Shown: piece after piece, positions 43,231 through 48,197 of the stretch
How the letters are laid out: each line of letters begins with the position of its first letter
Numbering within the stretch: the first letter of the stretch is position 1
Notes under the pieces: model-generated
Told to the model about the DNA's origin: nothing
The model's database searches: none
The model's input: only the letters and a program-made list of their open reading frames with translations
Made by a program: the position numbers and the translations under genes
NCBI GenBank assembly: GCA_024403695.1
Contig: JAKSRI010000021.1
Location: forward strand, 1 to 48,197
DNA: 48,197 nucleotides
Reading direction: 5' to 3'
From: Saccharofermentans sp.
GTDB taxonomy: Bacteria; Bacillota; Clostridia; Saccharofermentanales; Saccharofermentanaceae

Positions 43231-45573
43231 TTATCTAGTCTCATCCAGGTATGTATTAACGCGATTCTCTATTATGGCTGCTACATCTTCGATGGACTTC
43301 TGTCCATCGAAGTAGGCTGGAAGTTCTTCTCGAAGAATCTGATTTACTCTTTGATCTTCAATAGCAAGTGTGTTCATTGATTTAACATCTCCAATGAACT
43401 GATTTTTAAAAAGTGACAAATCCACCTTGGTATAATCCCAGTTAAAATCCAATACATTAGTGTTAGTCCCATCAACAATTAACTGTATTGTCCTATCACA
43501 AACATAATTAAGAGCCGCAATATTTACAGGAATAAAATTATCCATAAAAGTACACTGAATATCATAATCAAACATCTGTCTAGCTATGCTCCATGCAGCG
43601 TCTTTGTCATTGCAACACTTTGTAATTGCAATCGTATTAGAATAGTTTGTAAACGTAAATTGAGTAGCACCATTATAGCTAGGATATCCAATTACGTTAT
43701 GAGTTTTACCATAGGATGTTTCAATATAATGATAGAACTCACATCTATGAGTCTCAGAAATTGAAATAAACTTGTCGCTATCTTCATCCTTATAAAAATT
43801 CACATCACGATTAGCAACAAACTCTGCTAACATTTTGAACGCTTCTGCATTCTCTCCCGTAGTAATATTAAACTTACCATCACTTATAAAATCTCCAGCT
43901 TGAAAATCCCATAGCTTCATAAAATAATCCATATCATCTACAGCAAAACCATAAAATACTTCAAAAGAGTAAATAGCATCATCGCCATTGTGATATTTAT
44001 TTATAAAATCAATATATTCAGAATATGTCATACACTCCAAATCAATGTCTTTTTCTCCGAGATCTGCAGGTACTTCCAAACCATTCATCTGTGCACCAAA
44101 TGGAATTTGATAGAGTAACCCATCGCTGTCACCACAAAAAACTATATCTATATATTCATCTTTTTTAAGACCATTCTCACCTTCTACATACGGAGTCAAA
44201 TCTGTATAAACCAGATTGGATGTATAGGCACATACACCGCCAAATCCGACCACTATATCAGGAGCCTCTCCATTTACTACATCACTAACAAACATATTCT
44301 GAACGTTTAACCGAGCCTGATTAATACTCTTAGCAAGCTCTTCACCTTGCAAAGATCTATCCACATATTTCCACCAATCATATTTATCAGTTAATGAAAT
44401 AAAATATTCAGAATCGGAACTATTATTATTCTTTTCTATTAATCTACCCAACTCTTCAGATATGGAACTATAGTAACCAACAGTAACTATTTGTTTACCA
44501 ACATGAGGATTTTTATCAACTCTGTTAAGAATACAAAGAAAGTTCGTCTGAATTCCTTGGGAATTGCTTGTCATATCGCAGTCCAGCACAATATGATTCT
44601 CTGAACATACTACCAGGCTACTAAATTCATAATTAAGCGGTGACATAGCACAATTCTTATTCTCCATAACAATTTCTTTGTCATCGGATCCAATAGTAGT
44701 TTTATAAATCGAATCTATATCATTTCTAACAAGTGTTCCATCTGGCAAAATCAAATCCTTAAAGGTATCACAAGGAGTATTTGTCTCTGTCACCATACCT
44801 GTCTCAGGATTAAACTTATAACAAACCGAATCAGACTCTCTATCAACCGTGTAATAAATATCACCATCCCAGTTATTATTAGGTGTATTTGAAGGTGCAA
44901 CCCAGAAAAAACCATGGTCACCACTATCTATAGAAGTTACGTAGGATTCTCCCGTTAGCTTATTCACCACTAGCAACTTACAATTCAGATCAAAATCCTG
45001 CGCTCTGTAAACAATATAATCCCCTGATAAACTAATCTCACACAACTCATATTCATCACCTATTAATCCTTGAATATCTATTTCTTGTTGATTTATCAGA
45101 CATTCATTAGAATAATCAATCTCGTATACAAATGCGCGCTTATGCCATGTATTTTCATCTTGAACGTTCAAAGCAACATAATCTTTTCCACCATCAGAAT
45201 AGCAGTCCACTAATTCTATGTATTCACCAAATGAATCATCAAGATATTTATATACATCTATTTTACTAATCAGCTCACCTTCATAATTACGTTGCTCTAT
45301 GAATTGAGAAGTTATCCCACAATCTTGACGCCATGCAGATACAACACTCGTAAAATAGTCATCAGTATAAAGCATTACTCCTATGCCAACATACCCTGTT
45401 CCATATTCTTCAAAATTCATTTCAACCTTAATCATGTCATACCATGGAGAACCCTCCTCCACATAGGTGATTTCATTAAGAGGAATATCGTCTCTTGTAC
45501 GACAACTCGTTGCCAAACACATAGACACAATAATGGAAATAATTATTAGCCAAGAACCTACTCTCTTCATCAT
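43231..45573 (-). CDS. Large solute-binding lipoprotein, paralogue 2
   Basis: A 780-aa lipoprotein with signal peptide and lipobox CLATSC (about residue 24). Same plan as its neighbours: a beta-rich N-terminal region of about 340 residues, then a family 1 solute-binding domain with DIVVGFGGVCAYTSNLVYTD, KDEYIDIVF and CCNDKDAAWSIARQM, and the shared end ILREELPAYFDGQKSIEDVAA. The ATG at 45573 overlaps the stop codon of paralogue 3 by 4 bp (ATGA) and has GGAGG at a 7-nt spacing, so the two are translationally coupled. Its ligand is unknown; large soluble-domain lipoproteins of this kind often bind oligosaccharides. Confidence 0.88.
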   Translation of the reverse strand: MMKRVGSWLIIISIIVSMCLATSCRTRDDIPLNEITYVEEGSPWYDMIKVEMNFEEYGTGYVGIGVMLYTDDYFTSVVSAWRQDCGITSQFIEQRNYEGELISKIDVYKYLDDSFGEYIELVDCYSDGGKDYVALNVQDENTWHKRAFVYEIDYSNECLINQQEIDIQGLIGDEYELCEISLSGDYIVYRAQDFDLNCKLLVVNKLTGESYVTSIDSGDHGFFWVAPSNTPNNNWDGDIYYTVDRESDSVCYKFNPETGMVTETNTPCDTFKDLILPDGTLVRNDIDSIYKTTIGSDDKEIVMENKNCAMSPLNYEFSSLVVCSENHIVLDCDMTSNSQGIQTNFLCILNRVDKNPHVGKQIVTVGYYSSISEELGRLIEKNNNSSDSEYFISLTDKYDWWKYVDRSLQGEELAKSINQARLNVQNMFVSDVVNGEAPDIVVGFGGVCAYTSNLVYTDLTPYVEGENGLKKDEYIDIVFCGDSDGLLYQIPFGAQMNGLEVPADLGEKDIDLECMTYSEYIDFINKYHNGDDAIYSFEVFYGFAVDDMDYFMKLWDFQAGDFISDGKFNITTGENAEAFKMLAEFVANRDVNFYKDEDSDKFISISETHRCEFYHYIETSYGKTHNVIGYPSYNGATQFTFTNYSNTIAITKCCNDKDAAWSIARQMFDYDIQCTFMDNFIPVNIAALNYVCDRTIQLIVDGTNTNVLDFNWDYTKVDLSLFKNQFIGDVKSMNTLAIEDQRVNQILREELPAYFDGQKSIEDVAAIIENRVNTYLDETR

Positions 45574-47834
45574 GCACGTTCCTCCTGCAACTTATTAACT
45601 CGATCTTCAATAACTGGAATTATCTGGTCCAAAGACTTTTGTCCGGCAAAATATGCCTGTATTTCCTCATTCATTATTCTCAATATTCCTGAGTCAACAT
45701 TGCGCTGAACTTCTGCCGTTTTCATAACATTCATGTAACTATCAACAACATCCAATGGAATTCCTTCTTCACCAACAATAGGCTGACAACTCATAAGTGA
45801 ATTATTCATAAGAACCTCATTGGTAGCATATTCACGGAAAGCATCATTATTAACAGGATACATAGACGCACATATTGCTTTTTGAACATCCTTGCTGAGC
45901 ATAAATCTTACATATTGCCATGCCCCATCCTCCACAGGACAGCATGCAGTAATTCCTACACCAACTCCTAATGCAGACAATGATGATGAAGACAAAGAAG
46001 GCATACCTGTAATCGTATACTTATCATAAAATCTTCCATATGAGCTAAGGAAACTATTGAAATATAAGTTGTTAGATTCAAAACTAATCTCTGGCAGAGT
46101 TCCTACATTAGGACTCACCCAATGATCTGGAAGATTACTAACAAAGTCCAACATAGACGAGAATTCTTCATTATTAAGATTCAGTTTATTATTCTCATCA
46201 AAAAATTTATTGGCATTATTGGTAAAGAAATAATCAAACAAATATAGTTTGTCATCCTCTCCAATTACTGCAGGTAATCCTTTGTCATTAATGAGTGAAT
46301 TATATGCATCATAAGTCAGACCATTAGGGCTATTCTCCAGATATTCACTTTTTATTATCAGGCCAGGAATTTCTATACCATAAGTTACGTTATATATCGC
46401 ACCATCTGCTCTTTCCGAATTAGTGAGTGAAGGTAAAAAGTCCCCTTTGCTAATTATGGAATCCGAATTAATTTTCTCATTCAAATCCAACAAATATCTG
46501 GAATCTTCCATCTGTGCAGCATCAGAATCAAGCAACACTATATCAGGTCCATTGCCAGATTCGATATCAACCATTAACTGGCTTATTACCTGTTCTCTTT
46601 CTTTTCTATAATCGGAATAACTGTATCCTTCTGGCAGCACCTTAAACACATCATATGTATCATCAATTTCATAGTAATATTCCTTGCTACTACGATTGAA
46701 TTCATTAAGCTCCTTATAATATGGATACCATGAATCAAGAATAGCTACACTTACAACCATCTTACCCTCGTTAGGATTCTTCTGCGCTGGTGTAAGTGTA
46801 ATGATGCCATACGGACCATCATTACCCAAAAGATAAGAGGTCTGATAACCTAGAACAATTTTGTCATCACTTACATGAAGAAGATCATAATTCAAATTAG
46901 AACCTGCATTTCCATTAATATACGTGTTATGGAAATTCATAACTTCATCAATTGAATTATCATCTGAATTAACCAAACTCAATGAGTCCTCAGACAACAA
47001 ATACAAATTACTATCTACGAGTCTATATTTATATCCATCTTCAATTGGCAATTCTTTATATTCATCAGTTGATAGATTGTATGTAATAAAAGCATATGTA
47101 AGCTCATATCCATCATCAGTTATAAAGTAACACAGCATAGCAAGTTCATTGCCGTTTACATTTACTGTCTGAGGATTAACCGATGTGATATACGAAGGGA
47201 ACTTAAAATCAGTGCTAGTTGTTTTTCCAACAGCATCAACCTCGACATAAGATAACTTATTACTATCACTTACCAGATAACAAAGCTTATCATCATATGT
47301 AAAAATCTTTTTTATATCTCGCCCAAGAATCTCGCTGTTATCAAGCAATCCCACCTCTGTAATAGTCTGGTCATGCCAATCAACATTACACACAACCAAT
47401 TCATTATTACCTTCATCGGCGTTGTTCCTTGGAATTAAACAATAATCATTATCCTGATATTCATAATAAATCAGAGATTCATAGTATGGATTCTCCCAAT
47501 CAAGAGATTCCTCAAGGTCAATATATTGATAAATTGTTCCATCATAACTTGACTTATATATCCAGGTATTAGGTGTAGCAGCTCCTATACTAAAGCCCTT
47601 AATAACAGCATATTCCTCATTAGTAAAAATAGTGTTTTCTATAGAGCTATTCACCTCGAGGCTACTAATGTTATTAGAGCGAGATACAAAATAGTCATCC
47701 CACCATGGGATTCCCTCTTTATAGTATTTAATTTCAGCCTTAGCAACGTCATTGCCTTTCGTACAAGATGTTGCTCCAACTACGGTTGCAGCCATAATCA
47801 GGGTACACAAAGCTAAGGATGCCAATTTTCTCAT
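45570..47834 (-). CDS. Large solute-binding lipoprotein, paralogue 3
   Basis: A 754-aa lipoprotein: MRKLASLALCTLIMAATVVGATSC gives lipobox VGATSC. The N-terminal half is beta-rich (NNELVVCNVDWHDQTITEVG, KIFTYDDKLCYLVSDS), suggesting repeated blades; the C-terminal half is a family 1 solute-binding domain (KMVVSVAILDSWYPYYKELN, GNGPDIVLLDSDAAQM, CPVEDGAWQYVRFMLS). It ends with IMNEEIQAYFAGQKSLDQII. The ATG at 47834 has TGGAGG 7 nt upstream. It follows the partial paralogue 4 by 44 bp and precedes paralogue 2 with a 4-bp overlap. Confidence 0.88.
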   Translation of the reverse strand: MRKLASLALCTLIMAATVVGATSCTKGNDVAKAEIKYYKEGIPWWDDYFVSRSNNISSLEVNSSIENTIFTNEEYAVIKGFSIGAATPNTWIYKSSYDGTIYQYIDLEESLDWENPYYESLIYYEYQDNDYCLIPRNNADEGNNELVVCNVDWHDQTITEVGLLDNSEILGRDIKKIFTYDDKLCYLVSDSNKLSYVEVDAVGKTTSTDFKFPSYITSVNPQTVNVNGNELAMLCYFITDDGYELTYAFITYNLSTDEYKELPIEDGYKYRLVDSNLYLLSEDSLSLVNSDDNSIDEVMNFHNTYINGNAGSNLNYDLLHVSDDKIVLGYQTSYLLGNDGPYGIITLTPAQKNPNEGKMVVSVAILDSWYPYYKELNEFNRSSKEYYYEIDDTYDVFKVLPEGYSYSDYRKEREQVISQLMVDIESGNGPDIVLLDSDAAQMEDSRYLLDLNEKINSDSIISKGDFLPSLTNSERADGAIYNVTYGIEIPGLIIKSEYLENSPNGLTYDAYNSLINDKGLPAVIGEDDKLYLFDYFFTNNANKFFDENNKLNLNNEEFSSMLDFVSNLPDHWVSPNVGTLPEISFESNNLYFNSFLSSYGRFYDKYTITGMPSLSSSSLSALGVGVGITACCPVEDGAWQYVRFMLSKDVQKAICASMYPVNNDAFREYATNEVLMNNSLMSCQPIVGEEGIPLDVVDSYMNVMKTAEVQRNVDSGILRIMNEEIQAYFAGQKSLDQIIPVIEDRVNKLQEERA

Positions 47835-47878
47835 GGTAAACCTCCAAATAAATATGCGATTCTATGAAATTTTAATTA

Positions 47879-48197
47879 TTACCAGCCGTGTTCCTGGTGT
47901 TGTTTTTCCACTCTGCCATTTATGGACTTTATAGCTTCATCAAGGCTTTTCTGTCCCTCAAAATAAGACCTAAGTTCCTCATTTATTACCTTCTCAGCAA
48001 TTGGATCAAAGTAGTAACATGAGTCAATTTCACTCATCCACCCCTTCATAACCTCAATCACACTATCATCATAATAATTATCTATTCTACGGGTCTTCTT
48101 TATGTAAGAATTGGCATAAACAACAGCCTCTTCTCCAACATTCTCAAAACCCTCTATATTAATCGGTACAGCATCCGAAGTGCTTTGTACTTCAGTG
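47879..48197 (-). CDS. Large solute-binding lipoprotein, paralogue 4 (3' part only)
   Basis: The frame ending at the TAA at 47879 is open to the right window edge (106 codons), so the gene continues outside. The visible C-terminus, including VPINIEGFENVGEEAV and VINEELRSYFEGQKSLDEAI, carries the ending shared by paralogues 1-3. Only the last part of the solute-binding domain is in the window. The gene is in the same orientation and is likely the upstream partner in the operon with paralogues 3 and 2. Confidence 0.85.
   Translation of the reverse strand, partial: TEVQSTSDAVPINIEGFENVGEEAVVYANSYIKKTRRIDNYYDDSVIEVMKGWMSEIDSCYYFDPIAEKVINEELRSYFEGQKSLDEAIKSINGRVEKQHQEHGW

Overview
The window looks like a chromosomal segment of a low-to-moderate GC Bacillota, most likely a gut or rumen member of class Clostridia. 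The evidence is the strong AGGAGG-type ribosome binding sites, ribonuclease J, a bifunctional Rel protein, a 3D-domain envelope protein, GreA next to LysS, and an IMP dehydrogenase of the Tritrichomonas-like clade. I cannot fix the family from sequence alone. No rRNA, tRNA or CRISPR array was seen. Almost all genes are on the minus strand; the plus strand carries a small membrane protein, the 3D protein and RNase J, a nuclease-like gene, the SulP transporter and a small toxin.

Region 1 (1-8097) is an AT-rich accessory island with foreign-looking codon use. From right to left it holds a multi-zinc-ribbon protein with a Vsr-like endonuclease core, a C5-cytosine methyltransferase and a HaeII-type restriction enzyme (a restriction-modification system), a decayed coding fragment, and a tight three-gene cassette of unrecognised proteins (a DUF5677-like protein, an orphan, and a possible PD-(D/E)XK protein). 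At the left edge is an SOS-type promoter with a good ribosome binding site but no gene behind it. The right edge, directly after lysS, holds GGTGTA-type repeats in both orientations around a hairpin, which looks like the arm region of an integrated element.

Region 2 (8098-17369) is housekeeping: lysS, greA, guaB, a lipoprotein, an unusual alpha/beta hydrolase with cysteine as its nucleophile, Xaa-Pro aminopeptidase, a hexapeptide acyltransferase, a SpoU rRNA/tRNA methyltransferase and a small membrane protein. Region 3 (17395-24650) is a probable operon proS - transglutaminase/LRR protein - ABC ATPase - FtsX-type permease. Region 4 (24776-28098) is a 47-residue membrane protein, divergent from an SH3/3D-domain envelope protein followed by RNase J.

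Region 5 (28100-29300) is a second small accessory locus: a PD-(D/E)XK-like nuclease gene flanked on both sides by inverted repeats built from GTTG[AC]CAT, with five 10-bp repeats just upstream. Region 6 (29322-38475) is rel, recJ, a sirtuin, a lipoprotein, trpS and an acyl-adenylate-forming enzyme whose catalytic lysines are missing. Region 7 (38501-40659) is a SulP transporter followed by a type I toxin gene that appears to be SOS controlled and whose mRNA ends can pair. Region 8 (40710-48197) is four tandem, very large solute-binding lipoproteins without a permease in view; the first has PhoB/OmpR-type 11-bp direct repeats at its promoter.

The most promising undescribed material is the three-gene cassette beside the restriction system, the repeat-flanked nuclease locus, and the SOS-linked elements (the orphan promoter and the toxin).
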